From Streptomyces termitum (GTDB taxonomy: Bacteria > Actinomycetota > Actinomycetes > Streptomycetales > Streptomycetaceae), in assembly GCF_014650175.1 (NCBI RefSeq), contig NZ_BMUL01000006.1, positions 62,001 through 126,000 of the forward strand: DNA of 64,000 nt. The letters are read 5' to 3'. The notes beneath the pieces are model-generated. The model searched no databases and was not told where the DNA came from. It saw only the letters and a list, made by a program, of their open reading frames with translations. The translations under genes and the position numbers were made by a program. Positions 8,537 through 17,925 of this stretch are shown piece by piece. Within the stretch, counting starts at the first letter, position 1, and every line of letters starts with the position of its first letter.

Positions 8537-9640
8537 GTGACCGTGACACACCCGCTGCTGGACCTGGCCCCGATGACCGCCGCGCACTTCGCGTCGATCG
8601 AGCGGCGGGTCGCCGCGCTGCTCTCGACCGAGCAGGACGTGGTGATCACGCAGGGCGAGGCGCTGCTGCCCCTGGAGGGGTGCATCCGCAGCGGGGCGCG
8701 GGCCGGCTCGACCGCGCTGAACGTGGTGACCGGCCCGTACGGGCAGACCTTCGGCGACTGGCTGCGCGACTGCGGCGCCACCGTCGTCGACCTGGCCGTG
8801 CCCTTCCACACGGCGGTCACCGCCGAGCAGGTGGAGCGGGCGCTCGCCGAGCACCCGGAGATCGACTTCGTCTCGCTGGTGCACGCGGAGGCGGCGACCG
8901 GGAACACCAACCCGGTGGCGGAGATCGGCGAGGTCGTGCGGGCGCACGGCGCGCTGTTCTACCTGGACGCGGTCGCCTCGATCGGCGCCGAGCCGGTGCT
9001 GCCGGACGCCTGGGGCGTCGACATGTGCATCATCGGCGCGCAGAAGGCGATGGGCGGCCCGGCGGGCGTCTCGGCGGTGTCGGTGAGCGCGCGGGCCTGG
9101 GAGCGCTTCGCCGCCAACCCGGCCGCGCCGCGCCGCTCGTACCTCTCCCTCCTGGACTGGAAGGAGCGGTGGATCGACGGCGGCCGCAAGGCGCTGCTGC
9201 ACGCCCCGGCGCAGCTGGAGATGCTGGCCCTGGAGGCGTGCGTGGAGCGGATCGAGGCGGAGGGCCTGGACGTGCTGATGGCCCGGCACGCCTCGGCGGC
9301 GGCGGCGACCCGGGCGGGCGCGGTGGCGCTGGGCGGCGGTCTGGAGCCGTACGTGCGCGAGGCGCGGGACGCGGCTCCGGTGGCGACGACGCTGCGGGTG
9401 CCGGCCGGGCTGAACGCCTCCGAGGTGGTGGCGAAGGCGCTGGCGGCCGACCCGTCGCTGCCGCTGATCGCGGGCGGCGGGGCGCTGGCCGCGGAGATGA
9501 TCCGGGTGAACCACTACGGGGCCGACGCCACGCCGAACGCGGTGCAGTCGTCGCTGGCCGCGCTGGGCGCGGTGCTGGGCGAGGCGGGCCGGCCGGTGGA
9601 CCTGGAGGGGGCGCGCCGGGCGGTCACCGCGGCCTGGTAG
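8537..9640 (+). CDS. Class V aminotransferase (alanine-glyoxylate/PucG-like)
   Basis: A 367-residue PLP aminotransferase of class [45 protein letters not shown] and the Schiff-base lysine in [15 protein letters not shown] follow the pattern of alanine-glyoxylate and ureidoglycine-glyoxylate aminotransferases. The start is GTG 8537 with GAGAAGG upstream. A second in-frame GTG at 8543 is possible. It faces the amidohydrolase across about 80 bases, so the two probably share a control region and perhaps a nitrogen-salvage pathway, though no other purine-degradation gene is present. Confidence 0.85.
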   Translation: MTVTHPLLDLAPMTAAHFASIERRVAALLSTEQDVVITQGEALLPLEGCIRSGARAGSTALNVVTGPYGQTFGDWLRDCGATVVDLAVPFHTAVTAEQVERALAEHPEIDFVSLVHAEAATGNTNPVAEIGEVVRAHGALFYLDAVASIGAEPVLPDAWGVDMCIIGAQKAMGGPAGVSAVSVSARAWERFAANPAAPRRSYLSLLDWKERWIDGGRKALLHAPAQLEMLALEACVERIEAEGLDVLMARHASAAAATRAGAVALGGGLEPYVREARDAAPVATTLRVPAGLNASEVVAKALAADPSLPLIAGGGALAAEMIRVNHYGADATPNAVQSSLAALGAVLGEAGRPVDLEGARRAVTAAW

Positions 9641-9642
9641 GC

Positions 9643-9698
9643 GGGACGCGTACGGGAGGGCGGGGTCCGGTGCCGGACCCCGCCCTCCCGTGCGTCCC
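9643..9698. terminator. Very long bidirectional terminator hairpin
   Basis: Perfect 19-base arms (9652-9670 and 9673-9691) are extended by outer arms GGGACGC (9643-9649) and GCGTCCC (9692-9698). Together they make about 26 paired bases between two convergent genes. Confidence 0.8.
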
Positions 9699-9705
9699 GG
9701 GCCGG

Positions 9706-10773
9706 TTACAGCGCGGGGTAGTCGGTGTAGCCGGTCCGGTCGCCGCCGTACAGGGTGGCGGCGTCCAGCTCGTTGTAGGGGCCGCCGGCGCGCAGCCGGG
9801 CGGGCAGGTCGGGGTTGGCGGCGAAGAGGCGGCCGAAGGCAACGAGGTCGGCGACGCCCTCCTCGACGAGGGCGAGGTCGGCGGCGCCGGTGGGGCCCTC
9901 GGTGGCCGGGTTGAGGACGAAGGCGCCGGCGAAGCGCTTGCGCAGCTCGTGGACGAGGGGGCGGCGCTCGGGGGCGGTCTCCAGGACGTGGAGGTAGGCG
10001 ATGCCGACGGGCTCGATGGCGTCGAGCAGCGCGCGGTAGATCTCCTCGGTGTCGGTCTCGGCGATGTCGTTGAGGGTGTTGGCCGGGGAGATGCGCAGGC
10101 CGGTGCGGTCGGGGCCGATCTCGGCGGCGACGGCGCGGACGACCTCGACGGCGAAGCGGACGCGGTTCTCGACGCCGCCGCCCCACTCGTCGGTGCGGTG
10201 GTTGGAGCCGGAGGCGAGGAACTGCTGGATCAGGTAGCCGTTGGCGCCGTGGATCTCGACGCCGTCGAAGCCCGCCTCGACGGCGTTGCGGGCGGCGGTG
10301 GCGAAGCCGGTGACGGCCTCGCGGACCTGGTCGCCGGTGAGGGCGCGCGGGGTGACGAAGTCCTTGGGTCCCTCGTGGGTGAAGACCTGTCCGGCGGCGG
10401 CGACGGCGGAGGGGCCGACGGGGTGCAGGTCGCCGTCGAGGAGGTCGGGGTGGCCGATCCGGCCGGAGTGCATGAGCTGGGCGAAGATCCGGCCGCCGCG
10501 CTCGTGGACGGCGTCGGTGACCTCGCGCCAGGCGGCGATCTGCTCGCGGCTGTGCAGGCCGGGGGTGTCGGGGTAGCCCTGGCCCTCGGGGACCGGCTGG
10601 ACGCCCTCGGTGATGATCAGGCCGGCGGAGGCCCGCTGGGCGTAGTACTCGACGACGGCGTCGGTGGGGGTGCGGGTCTCCCCGTCGGCCCGGCTGCGGG
10701 TCATGGGGGCCATGGCGACGCGGTTGGCGAGGCGGGTTCCGGCGAGGTCGTAGGGGTCGAAGGCGGTGGTCAT
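9706..10773 (-). CDS. Old Yellow Enzyme-type alkene reductase (NemA-like)
   Basis: This 355-residue FMN enzyme belongs to the NADH:flavin oxidoreductase family that reduces activated C=C bonds, nitroesters or quinone-like electrophiles. Visible hallmarks are [13 protein letters not shown] near the start, [42 protein letters not shown] (the active-site His-x-x-Asn region), [10 protein letters not shown] and RLRISP. The start [10 protein letters not shown] at 10773 is the family's normal N-terminus. It is divergently transcribed from a MarR regulator, the usual arrangement in which MarR senses electrophiles and represses the reductase. Confidence 0.92.
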   Translation of the reverse strand: MTTAFDPYDLAGTRLANRVAMAPMTRSRADGETRTPTDAVVEYYAQRASAGLIITEGVQPVPEGQGYPDTPGLHSREQIAAWREVTDAVHERGGRIFAQLMHSGRIGHPDLLDGDLHPVGPSAVAAAGQVFTHEGPKDFVTPRALTGDQVREAVTGFATAARNAVEAGFDGVEIHGANGYLIQQFLASGSNHRTDEWGGGVENRVRFAVEVVRAVAAEIGPDRTGLRISPANTLNDIAETDTEEIYRALLDAIEPVGIAYLHVLETAPERRPLVHELRKRFAGAFVLNPATEGPTGAADLALVEEGVADLVAFGRLFAANPDLPARLRAGGPYNELDAATLYGGDRTGYTDYPAL

Positions 10774-10802
10774 GACGGTCCCCTCACAGGAATTATGTGG
10801 TC

Positions 10803-10852
10803 GGCCAAGTATGTGGCCCGTCGCCACTGTAACCCATTCCTTGGCCAGCCAA
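10803..10852. promoter_or_regulatory. Candidate MarR operators in the nemA-marR divergent promoter
   Basis: Two inverted repeats lie between the divergent genes: GGCCA-N6-TGGCC at 10803-10818 and TTGGC-CA-GCCAA at 10841-10852. They share the GGCCA/TTGGCC core. Their positions would let one regulator cover both promoters. Confidence 0.55.
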
Positions 10853-10907
10853 TCAAAAGTGCGGGTCACGGTAACCTGGAGGGGAGGAACCGCCCCGAGG
10901 AGCCCCG

Positions 10908-11411
10908 ATGACCACAGCCGATCCCGCCTGTACCGACCAGACGCCGTCCGCCGCGCGCGGCGGCCCCGTCGGCATCACCCTGGCCCGGGTCGCCCGGGCG
11001 CACCGGATCGCGATGGGGCGGCGCCTGCGCGATCTGGGCCTCTACCCGGGCCAGGAGCTGATGATGATGCGGCTGTGGGACTGCGGGGCGGCCCGCCAGT
11101 CGGAGCTGATCCAGTCGCTCGGCCTGGACCCGTCCACTGTCACGAAGATGCTCCAGCGGCTGGAGCAGTGCGGATACGTGCGCCGCTCCCCCGACCCCGC
11201 CGACCGGCGCGCGGTCCTGGTCGAGACGACCGAGCGGGGGCGGGCGCTGCGCGCCGGGGTGGAGCGGGCCTGGTCCGACCTGGAGGAGAGCTCGCTGGCC
11301 GGCCTGGACCCGGCCGGCCGCGCCGAACTGGCCCGCCTCCTCGGCCTGGTCGCGGAGAACCTCCGCGACGAGGCGGACGAGGCGGGCGGCTGCGCACCGC
11401 TGAACTGCTGA
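10908..11411 (+). CDS. MarR-family transcriptional regulator
   Basis: This 167-residue protein has a winged-helix core: [49 protein letters not shown] followed by the wing [16 protein letters not shown], the DxRxxxxxLT-like signature of MarR. Two cysteines sit in the DNA-binding half and two near the C-terminus (GGCAPLNC), which could sense oxidants or electrophiles. It is divergent from the Old Yellow Enzyme gene and presumably represses it and itself. GAGGAG precedes the ATG by six bases. Confidence 0.9.
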   Translation: MTTADPACTDQTPSAARGGPVGITLARVARAHRIAMGRRLRDLGLYPGQELMMMRLWDCGAARQSELIQSLGLDPSTVTKMLQRLEQCGYVRRSPDPADRRAVLVETTERGRALRAGVERAWSDLEESSLAGLDPAGRAELARLLGLVAENLRDEADEAGGCAPLNC

Positions 11412-11432
11412 AGCGCCGAGACCGGGCCGGGG

Positions 11433-12491
11433 TCAGCCCGCCAGGACGTCCAGGGCCCGGTCGACGTCCGCCGCCGTGTTGTACAGGTGGAAGGAGGCCC
11501 GCAGATGGCCCGCGCGGGCCGAGAGCAGGACGCCCGCCTCCCGCAGGGCCTCGGCGCGGTGCCCCAGCCCGGGGACGGCGACGACCGTCGAGACGTCCGC
11601 GACCGGCTCGTGGCCCAGGGAGCGCAGCCCGGACCGGAAGCGGGCCGCGAGCCCCTTGTCGTGCGCCTCGATCCGCTCGACGCCGATCTCCTCCAGGAGC
11701 GCCAGCGAGCGGGCGGCGCCGTGGTACGAGGGGAAGGCCGGGGGCTCGTCGAAGCGGCGGGCGGAGCGGGCCAGTTCGCGCACCGGGCCGTAGCTGTTGA
11801 CCCACAGCTCCTCGCCGCTCGTCCACCCCGCGTGGATCGGCACCAGGCTCTCCTGGGCCTCCTCCGTGACCGTCAGGAAGGACGTGCCGCGCGGGCAGAG
11901 CAGGTACTTGTAGGCACCGGCGACCGTGTAGTCCCAGTCCCCCGCCCGCAGCGGCAGCCAGCCCGCGGACTGGGTGGCGTCGAGGAGGGTGCGCGCGCCG
12001 TGGGCCGCGGCGGCGGCCCGGACGGCGGCGAGGTCGGCGGTGCGGCCGTCGGCGGACTGCACGGCAGAGAAGGCGACGAGCGCGGTCCCCGGGCCGACGG
12101 ACCCGGGGAGCCGCTCCAGCGGCACGAAGCGGGTCTTCAGGTCGCCGCGCACGGTGAACGGCGTGATGACGGAGGAGAAGTCGCCCTCGGGGAAGAGGAC
12201 CTCGGCGCCGGGCGGCAGCGACTGGGCGATCATCCCGCAGTGCACGGCGACCGAGCTGCCGACCGCGACCCGCTCGGGCGCGACCCGGACCAGCCGGGCG
12301 TACGAGGCGCGGGCCTCGGCCACCACGTCGAAGCTGCCCGCGCCGCCGGGCCGCCCGGCGGCGGTCTCCTCCATGAGGAGGGTGACCGCCTCGACGGCGC
12401 GGCGCGGCAGCAGGCCGCAGGCGGAGGTGTTCAGGTAGGTCCGCTGGGGGGCGAACTCGGCGCCGCCCAGCGGCTGGTCGAGACTGTCCAT
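11433..12491 (-). CDS. Class V aminotransferase / cysteine desulfurase-like PLP enzyme
   Basis: A 352-residue fold-type I PLP protein. TYLNTSACGLLPRRAVEA opens it, ARTLLDATQSAGWLPL gives the cofactor-binding aspartate, and VAGAYKYLLCPRGTSFL carries the Schiff-base lysine. It lacks the conserved cysteine loop of true NifS/SufS desulfurases in the expected position and ends LRASFHLYNTAADVDRAL, the usual C-terminal helix. It is probably an aminotransferase or lyase of the Csd-like branch. Substrate unknown. It stands alone, 22 bases from the convergent marR stop. Confidence 0.75.
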   Translation of the reverse strand: MDSLDQPLGGAEFAPQRTYLNTSACGLLPRRAVEAVTLLMEETAAGRPGGAGSFDVVAEARASYARLVRVAPERVAVGSSVAVHCGMIAQSLPPGAEVLFPEGDFSSVITPFTVRGDLKTRFVPLERLPGSVGPGTALVAFSAVQSADGRTADLAAVRAAAAAHGARTLLDATQSAGWLPLRAGDWDYTVAGAYKYLLCPRGTSFLTVTEEAQESLVPIHAGWTSGEELWVNSYGPVRELARSARRFDEPPAFPSYHGAARSLALLEEIGVERIEAHDKGLAARFRSGLRSLGHEPVADVSTVVAVPGLGHRAEALREAGVLLSARAGHLRASFHLYNTAADVDRALDVLAG

Positions 12492-12591
12492 GGCCCCACC
12501 CTGGGCTCCCCGGGACCGCCCGTCAATGCCCGGGGATCACGGGGAGACCCCCAAGCGGCGCTTATCGCCGCAGGTCAGGGCTGGTGCGGGG

Positions 12592-13308
12592 TCAGTCGCG
12601 CGGCGGGACCTCGCAGCCGTCGGGGCCGCATGCCTCCGCGTCCCGGCCGGCGGCGGCGACCGGCTGGAGGGTCCGGCCCTGCCATGCCTGCTCCAGGGCC
12701 TGGGTGAAGACCTCGGCGGGCTGGCCGCCGGAGACGCCGTAGCGGCGGTCGAGGACGAAGAACGGCACGCCGTTCGCGCCGAGTTCGGCGGCCTCGCGCT
12801 CGTCGGCCCGGACGGCGTCGGCGTACGCGGAGGGGTCGGCGAGGACGGCCTTCGCCTCGGCCTCGTCGAGACCGGCCTCGACGGCGAGGGCGAGCAGGGT
12901 CGCGTCGTCGAAGACGGACCGCTCCTCGGCGAAGTTGGCCCGGTAGGCGAGGTCGAGCAGCGCGTCCTGCCGTCCGCGCTCCCTGGCCAGGTGGAGCAAC
13001 CGGTGGATGTCGAAGGTGTTGCCGTGGTCGCGGCCGTCGGTCAGGTACTCCAGGCCCTCGGCGCGGGCGTTGGAGGCGACGTGCTCCTCCATGGCACGGG
13101 CCTCGTCGAGGGTCCGGCCGTACTTGGACGCCAGCATCTCCAGGACCGGGCCCGTCTCGCCCTTGGCGCGGTGCGGGTCGAGCTCGAAGGAGCGGTGCAC
13201 GACCTCGACGCCGTCGCGGTGGGCGAAGGCCGCGAGCCCCTTCTCGAAGCGGGCCTTTCCTATGTAGCACCAGGGGCAGGCGATGTCCGACCAGATCTCG
13301 ACGCGCAT
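12592..13308 (-). CDS. DsbA-family oxidoreductase, FrnE type
   Basis: This 238-residue cytoplasmic thioredoxin-fold protein has the active-site motif CPWCYIGK at residues 11-18 and an alpha-helical insertion. NGVPFFVLDRRYGVSGGQPAEVF is the conserved cis-Pro region. This is the FrnE subfamily of disulfide isomerase-like proteins. A short tail with three cysteines or near-cysteine motifs (EACGPDGCEVP) ends it, and that could provide a second redox pair as in FrnE of Deinococcus. The ATG at 13308 follows GAGAAGG. Confidence 0.88.
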   Translation of the reverse strand: MRVEIWSDIACPWCYIGKARFEKGLAAFAHRDGVEVVHRSFELDPHRAKGETGPVLEMLASKYGRTLDEARAMEEHVASNARAEGLEYLTDGRDHGNTFDIHRLLHLARERGRQDALLDLAYRANFAEERSVFDDATLLALAVEAGLDEAEAKAVLADPSAYADAVRADEREAAELGANGVPFFVLDRRYGVSGGQPAEVFTQALEQAWQGRTLQPVAAAGRDAEACGPDGCEVPPRD

Positions 13309-13367
13309 GGGTTCCTTCTCCGGGGGCGGGGGGTTCGTTCCCCTGTTCAACCCCCGGGGAGCGGATC

Positions 13368-13844
13368 TCATTCCGTTTCGGTGCCGAGTGTGAGGCGGAG
13401 CACCAGGTGGTCGCCCGAGCGGGGGCGCTCCGGGTCGGGCCGCCAGCCGCGGGCCGCGTAGAACGCCCGCGCGCGGGCGTTGTGCTCGAAGACCTCCAGG
13501 CGGGCGGTGCGCAGGCCGGCCGCCCGCCAGGCGTCGGCGCAGGCGGTGTGCAGGGCGGTGCCGACGCCGTGGCGCCAGTGGGCGGGGGCGACGTGGAGCT
13601 GGGTGAGGTCGGCGACGCCCTCGGCGGTGCGGTGGGCGGCGATCCCGGCGACGGCGCCGTCCCGCTCGGCGACGAGGACGGCGCCCCGCTCGATGGCGGC
13701 GGCCCACCCGGCGCGGGAGCGGGCCGTCTCCTCCGCGCCCGCGTACTCCTCCTCCGGAAGGTGGCCCCGGTAGTAGGTGGCACGGGCCTCGGCGTGCAGG
13801 GCGGCGACGGCGTCGAGATCGGCGGCGGTGGCGTTTCTGATCAT
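13368..13844 (-). CDS. GNAT-family N-acetyltransferase
   Basis: A 158-residue acetyltransferase. MIRNATAADLDAVAALHAEA opens it, DLTQLHVAPAHWRHGVGTALHTA is the acetyl-CoA-binding beta4-alpha3 segment with an R-x-x-G-x-G/A-like pattern, and LEVFEHNARARAFYAARGWRP is the final helix. The substrate cannot be inferred. It lies between the FrnE-type gene and an aldehyde dehydrogenase, all leftward, with short gaps. Confidence 0.85.
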   Translation of the reverse strand: MIRNATAADLDAVAALHAEARATYYRGHLPEEEYAGAEETARSRAGWAAAIERGAVLVAERDGAVAGIAAHRTAEGVADLTQLHVAPAHWRHGVGTALHTACADAWRAAGLRTARLEVFEHNARARAFYAARGWRPDPERPRSGDHLVLRLTLGTETE

Positions 13845-13911
13845 GTCCGGTCAGGACGCCGCCGGTCGGGCCCCGGTTCCCCGCCCCTCCTCCGGGAGCC
13901 CGGGCCGGGGG

Positions 13912-15408
13912 TCAGCCGCGCCGGGGCAGGTCCAGGGGGTTGCCGTCGCGGAGTTCCGGCGGCAGGAGGTGCTGGGGGGTGGACTGGTAGGTGACGGGGC
14001 GGAGCCAGCGCTCGATCGCGGTGGCGCCGACCGAGGTGGCGGCGGAGGTGGCGGCCGGGTAGGGGCCGCCGTGGTGCTGGGCCTGGGCGACGGCGACGCC
14101 GGTGGGCCAGCCGCCGACGAGGATCCGGCCGGCCAGCGGGGTGAGGGCGGCGAGCAGGCCGGCGGCGGCCGGATCGTCGTCGGCGCAGTGCAGGGTGGCG
14201 GTGAGGTTGCCGGGGAGGAGGGCGAGGACGGCGGCGAGCCCGGCCTCGTCGGCGTAGCGGACGACGACGGTGACGGGGCCGAAGCACTCCTCCAGGAGGA
14301 GGCCGTGGCCGCCGGCGGCGAGCCGGTCCGCGTCGACGGCGAGGACGCCGGCGCGGACGGTGTGCTCGTCGGCCGCGCCGGGCGGGACGGGGGCGGTGAC
14401 GCCGTCGAGCGCGGCCCGCTCGGTGACGCCGTCGACGAAGGCGGCCCGCATCCGCCCGTCGAGCAGGACGGCGGGCGCGGTCTCGGCGACGCCCTTGGCG
14501 AGGGCCGCGAGGAAGCGGTCGCCGTCGGCGCCGGCCGGGACGAGGACCAGGCCGGGCTTGGTGCAGAACTGCCCGGCGCCCAGGGTCATGGAGCCGGCCA
14601 GGCCGGTGCCGAGCTCCTCGGCCCGCCCGGCGGTGGCGGCGGGGGTGAGGACGACCGGGTTGAGCGAGCCGAGTTCGCCGTGGAAGGGGATGGGGACGGG
14701 GCGGGCGGCGGCGGCGTCGAAGAGGGCCCGGCCGCCGCGCACGGAGCCGGTGAAGCCGGCGGCGGCGACGAGCGGGTGGCGGATCAGCTCGACGCCGGCG
14801 TCGAAGCCGTGCAGGAGGACGACGACGTCCTCGGGCAGGCCGTGCTCGGCGGCGGCCCGGCGGAGCAGTCCGGCGGCCAGCTCGGAGGTGGCCGGGTGGT
14901 CGGGGTGGGCCTTGACGACGACGGGGCAGCCGGCCGCGAGGGCGCTGGCGGTGTCACCGCCGGGCACCGAGAAGGCGAGCGGGAAGTTGCTCGCGGCGTA
15001 GACGGCGACGACGCCGAGCGGGATCTTCCAGCGGCGCAGGTCGGGGCGGGGCGGGACGGCCGCCGGGTCGGGCAGGTCGATCCGCGCGTCGAGGAAGGCG
15101 CCCTCGTCGACGACGTCGGCGAAGGCGCGGAGCTGGGCGGTGGTGCGGGCGAGTTCGCCGGTGAGCCGGGGGGCGCCGAGGGCGGTCTCGGCGTCGGCGG
15201 TGGCCACCACCTCGTCCGCGGCGGCGTCGAGGAGGCCGGCGGCCGTACGGAGGAAGGCGGCCCGGACCGCGCGGTCGGCGAGGGCCTCCCGGCCGGCGTG
15301 CGCGGCGCGGACCGCGCGGTCCACGTCGGCGGCGGTGGCCTCCGTCGCCACCCGCTCGCGCCGCTTCCCCGTCCGGGGGTCCACACTCCACACTGCTGCT
15401 GCCGACAC
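13912..15408 (-). CDS. Aldehyde dehydrogenase (NADP+), alpha-ketoglutarate semialdehyde type
   Basis: This 498-residue enzyme belongs to the aldehyde dehydrogenase superfamily, in the branch that oxidises 2,5-dioxopentanoate in sugar-acid or hydroxyproline degradation. PVVVKAHPDHPATSE is the cofactor lysine segment, ELGSLNPVVL holds the general-base glutamate, GAGQFCTKPGLVL the catalytic cysteine, and LEECFGPVTVVV the conserved C-terminal glutamate. GTG 15408 is chosen because GAGG lies seven bases upstream. The frame is open further but overlaps the control region. The divergent IclR gene and tandem palindromes between them suggest substrate-responsive control. Confidence 0.85.
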   Translation of the reverse strand: MSAAAVWSVDPRTGKRRERVATEATAADVDRAVRAAHAGREALADRAVRAAFLRTAAGLLDAAADEVVATADAETALGAPRLTGELARTTAQLRAFADVVDEGAFLDARIDLPDPAAVPPRPDLRRWKIPLGVVAVYAASNFPLAFSVPGGDTASALAAGCPVVVKAHPDHPATSELAAGLLRRAAAEHGLPEDVVVLLHGFDAGVELIRHPLVAAAGFTGSVRGGRALFDAAAARPVPIPFHGELGSLNPVVLTPAATAGRAEELGTGLAGSMTLGAGQFCTKPGLVLVPAGADGDRFLAALAKGVAETAPAVLLDGRMRAAFVDGVTERAALDGVTAPVPPGAADEHTVRAGVLAVDADRLAAGGHGLLLEECFGPVTVVVRYADEAGLAAVLALLPGNLTATLHCADDDPAAAGLLAALTPLAGRILVGGWPTGVAVAQAQHHGGPYPAATSAATSVGATAIERWLRPVTYQSTPQHLLPPELRDGNPLDLPRRG

Positions 15409-15420
15409 CGCCACACCTCT

Positions 15421-15455
15421 GTTCACTATGATGAACGCCGTTCTTGTGTATGAAC
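15421..15455. promoter_or_regulatory. Tandem IclR-type operator palindromes
   Basis: Two copies of a 16-bp inverted repeat, GTTCA-N6-TGAAC (15421-15436) and GTTCT-N6-TGAAC (15440-15455), are repeated at a 19-bp period between the aldehyde dehydrogenase and iclR genes. This is typical of an operator occupied by two regulator dimers. Confidence 0.75.
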
Positions 15456-15533
15456 GCTCGTAGGTGGACTCTATGGAGGCGGCGGACGTTCCCACAAGGC
15501 CGTCCGGACATCGGAGAGAAAAGGGGAGGGGCC

Positions 15534-16304
15534 ATGGCGGGTGCCGAGGCGAGCGGGGCACAGGTGAAGTCCGCGGTGCGGACGGTGGAGCTGCTGGAGT
15601 TCTTCGCCGGGCGGCCGGGGATGCACGCGCTGGCCGCCGTCCAGGAGGCCGTGGGCTATCCCAAGTCGAGCCTGTACATGCTGCTGCGCACCCTGGTCGA
15701 GCTGGGCTGGGTGGAGACCGACGCCACCGGCACCCGGTACGGGATCGGGGTGCGGGCGCTGCTGGTGGGGACCTCGTACATCGACGGCGACGAGGTGGTG
15801 GCGGCCTCCCGGACCACCCTGGACCGGCTCTCCGACGACACCGCCGAGACCATCCACCTGGCCCGGCTCGACGGCACCAGCGTGGTCTACCTGGCCACCC
15901 GGCAGTCCCGGCACCACCTGCGGCCCTTCAGCCGGGTCGGGCGCCGGCTGCCGGCCCACGCGACCGCGCTCGGCAAGGCGCTGCTCGCCACCCACGACAA
16001 CGACCGGGTGCGGGCGCTGCTGCCCGCCGCGCTGCCCGCGGTGACCGAGCACACGATCACCGACCGGGAGCGGCTGATCGAGGAGCTGGCGGCGGTGCGC
16101 GAGCGGGGGTACGCGGTGGACCGGGAGGAGAGCACGCTGGGGCTGCGCTGCTTCGCGGTGGCGATCCCCTACCGGACGCCGTCCCGGGACGCGCTGAGCT
16201 GCTCGGTGCCGGTGGCCCGGCTGACCCCGGCCCACGAGCAGCTGGTCAAGGACGCGCTGTTCGACGCCCGGGACCGGCTGACGCTGGCGACCCGGCGGCT
16301 GTGA
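15534..16304 (+). CDS. IclR-family transcriptional regulator
   Basis: A 256-residue regulator. The N-terminal winged helix (VKSAVRTVELLEFFAGRPGM...PKSSLYMLLRTLVELGW) is followed by the IclR effector domain with THLARLDGTSVVYLA-like strands, LPAHATALGKALLA and GYAVDREESTLGLRCFAVAI, all diagnostic. The effector is unknown. AGGGGAGGGG lies just before the ATG. It is divergent from the aldehyde dehydrogenase gene, and the tandem palindromes at 15421-15455 are its likely binding sites. Confidence 0.92.
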   Translation: MAGAEASGAQVKSAVRTVELLEFFAGRPGMHALAAVQEAVGYPKSSLYMLLRTLVELGWVETDATGTRYGIGVRALLVGTSYIDGDEVVAASRTTLDRLSDDTAETIHLARLDGTSVVYLATRQSRHHLRPFSRVGRRLPAHATALGKALLATHDNDRVRALLPAALPAVTEHTITDRERLIEELAAVRERGYAVDREESTLGLRCFAVAIPYRTPSRDALSCSVPVARLTPAHEQLVKDALFDARDRLTLATRRL

Positions 16305-16391
16305 GGCGCGGGCCCGGCCCGCATGAACGTTTCCTGAGAATCCGGGCACATCCGGAACGCCGCGTACCGTGCCGTTCGTCCCCCTGGTGCC

Positions 16392-17840
16392 ATGAACAAG
16401 ACGATCAGGCGCACCTCGGTCTTCGTCCTGCTCCTCGTGCTGGCCCTGCTGGGCCGGGCCACCTGGGTGCAGGCGTACGAGGGCAAGGCGCTCGCGAACG
16501 ACAGCAAGAACCGGCGGAAGACCATCGCGCAGTACGCGCAGCCGCTCGGGAACATCGTCGTGGCCGGCACGCCGGTCACCGGCTCGAAGGCCACCGGGAG
16601 CGGTGACCTCGCCTATGAGCGGACGTACACGGACGGCGAGCTGTACGCGGCGGTCACCGGCTACAGCTCGCAGGCGTACGGCTCCACCCAGCTGGAGGGC
16701 ATCTGGCCGGGCGTCCTCGACGGCACCGACGACCGGCTGCGCGACCCGCTGGACGCGGTGACCCGCGCGCCGGGGAAGCCCGGCACCGTGGTCACCACCG
16801 TCGACCCGGCCGTGCAGAAGGCGGGCTACCGGGCGCTGGGGAGCAAGAAGGGCGCGGCGGTCGCGATCGACCCGGCCACCGGCCGGATCCTCGCCATGGT
16901 CTCCACCCCGTCCTACGACCCCTCCGCCATCGCGGGCACCACCGACGGCGACGCCTGGCGGAAGCTGCTGGACGACCCGGACAAGCCGCTGGTCAACCGG
17001 GCGCTGCGGCAGCCGCTGCCGCCGGGCTCCACCTTCAAGCTGGTGGTGGCCGCCGCCGCCCTGGAGGAGGGTTTGTACTCCTCGGTGGACGTGCGGACCC
17101 AGAGCCCCGATCCGTACACCCTGCCGGGGACCCGGACCGTGCTGCGCAACGAGAACGCCTCCGCGCCCTGCGAGAACGCCACCCTGCGCACCGCGCTCCA
17201 GTACTCGTGCAACAACGTCTTCGCCAAGCTGGCCGTCGACCTGGGGCAGGACAGGGTGCGGGCCATGGCGGAGAAGTTCGGCTTCGACGACGCCGAGCTG
17301 GACGTGCCGGTCCGCGCCTACCCGAGCGTCTACCCGAAGGGCATGGACCGGGCGCAGACCGCGCTCAGCGGCATCGGCCAGTTCGACGTGACCGCGACCC
17401 CGCTCCAGATGGCGATGGTCTCGGCGGTGATCGCGAACGACGGGCTGCTGGCCGCCCCACACATGGTCTCCGAGGTCGTCGACTCCGACGGCGACGCGCT
17501 GGAGTCCTTCGGCGGCGGCGCCCCCGCCCGGGTCGTCTCCGCCGCCACCGCCGAGCAGCTGCGCAGCGCCATGGTGACGGTGGTCGAGGAGGGCACCGGC
17601 GGCAACGCGGCGGTGCGCGGGGCCGAGGTCGGCGGCAAGACGGGCACGGCGCAGCACGGCGAGAACAACAGCAAGACGCCCTACGCCTGGTTCACCTCGT
17701 ACGGGAAGGACGCGTCGACCGGGAAGCAGGTGGCCGTCGCGGTGATGATCGAGGACTCGGGCGCGGCCCGCTCCGAGGTCAGCGGCAACGGCCTGGCGGC
17801 CCCGGTGGCCCAGAAGATGATGGCGGCGGCGCTGAGGTAG
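16392..17840 (+). CDS. Class B penicillin-binding protein transpeptidase (PbpA-like)
   Basis: A 482-residue membrane-anchored D,D-transpeptidase with one N-terminal helix (residues 8-25) and no glycosyltransferase domain. Catalytic motifs are S213-T-F-K (in PPGSTFKLVVA), S272-C-N and K416-T-G (VGGKTGTAQH). The N-terminal dimerisation region includes NRRKTIAQYAQPLGNIVVAG, as in PbpA/PBP2-type proteins. It should cross-link peptidoglycan. There is no FtsW/RodA partner beside it, so it is one of the several accessory class B PBPs of Streptomyces rather than the main ftsW-pbpA locus copy. Confidence 0.92.
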   Translation: MNKTIRRTSVFVLLLVLALLGRATWVQAYEGKALANDSKNRRKTIAQYAQPLGNIVVAGTPVTGSKATGSGDLAYERTYTDGELYAAVTGYSSQAYGSTQLEGIWPGVLDGTDDRLRDPLDAVTRAPGKPGTVVTTVDPAVQKAGYRALGSKKGAAVAIDPATGRILAMVSTPSYDPSAIAGTTDGDAWRKLLDDPDKPLVNRALRQPLPPGSTFKLVVAAAALEEGLYSSVDVRTQSPDPYTLPGTRTVLRNENASAPCENATLRTALQYSCNNVFAKLAVDLGQDRVRAMAEKFGFDDAELDVPVRAYPSVYPKGMDRAQTALSGIGQFDVTATPLQMAMVSAVIANDGLLAAPHMVSEVVDSDGDALESFGGGAPARVVSAATAEQLRSAMVTVVEEGTGGNAAVRGAEVGGKTGTAQHGENNSKTPYAWFTSYGKDASTGKQVAVAVMIEDSGAARSEVSGNGLAAPVAQKMMAAALR

Positions 17841-17874
17841 CGGGCCGGGAGCGGCGCCGGGGAGCGCGGGCCGG

Positions 17875-17925
17875 GGGCCGGTTTCCCGGCCCAAGTGGGC
17901 GGTGCGGGGCCCCGATTGGCCCCGC
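17875..17925 (+). terminator. Two successive terminator hairpins after the PBP gene
   Basis: The first hairpin pairs 17875-17881 with 17886-17892 (7 bp, tetraloop). The second pairs GCGGGGCC (17904-17911) with GGCCCCGC (17918-17925). Both follow the stop at 17840. Confidence 0.5.

Noticed and set aside
5399..10186. A 1595-codon leftward frame
   Set aside because: It is Arg/Pro-rich low-complexity antisense to the acylase, acetyltransferase, amidohydrolase and aminotransferase genes. No recognisable domain is present.
11433..12491. Second cysteine desulfurase for Fe-S assembly
   Set aside because: The conserved catalytic cysteine loop seen in SufS (VGHHCARP) is absent, and the gene is far from suf. 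A general class V aminotransferase is safer.
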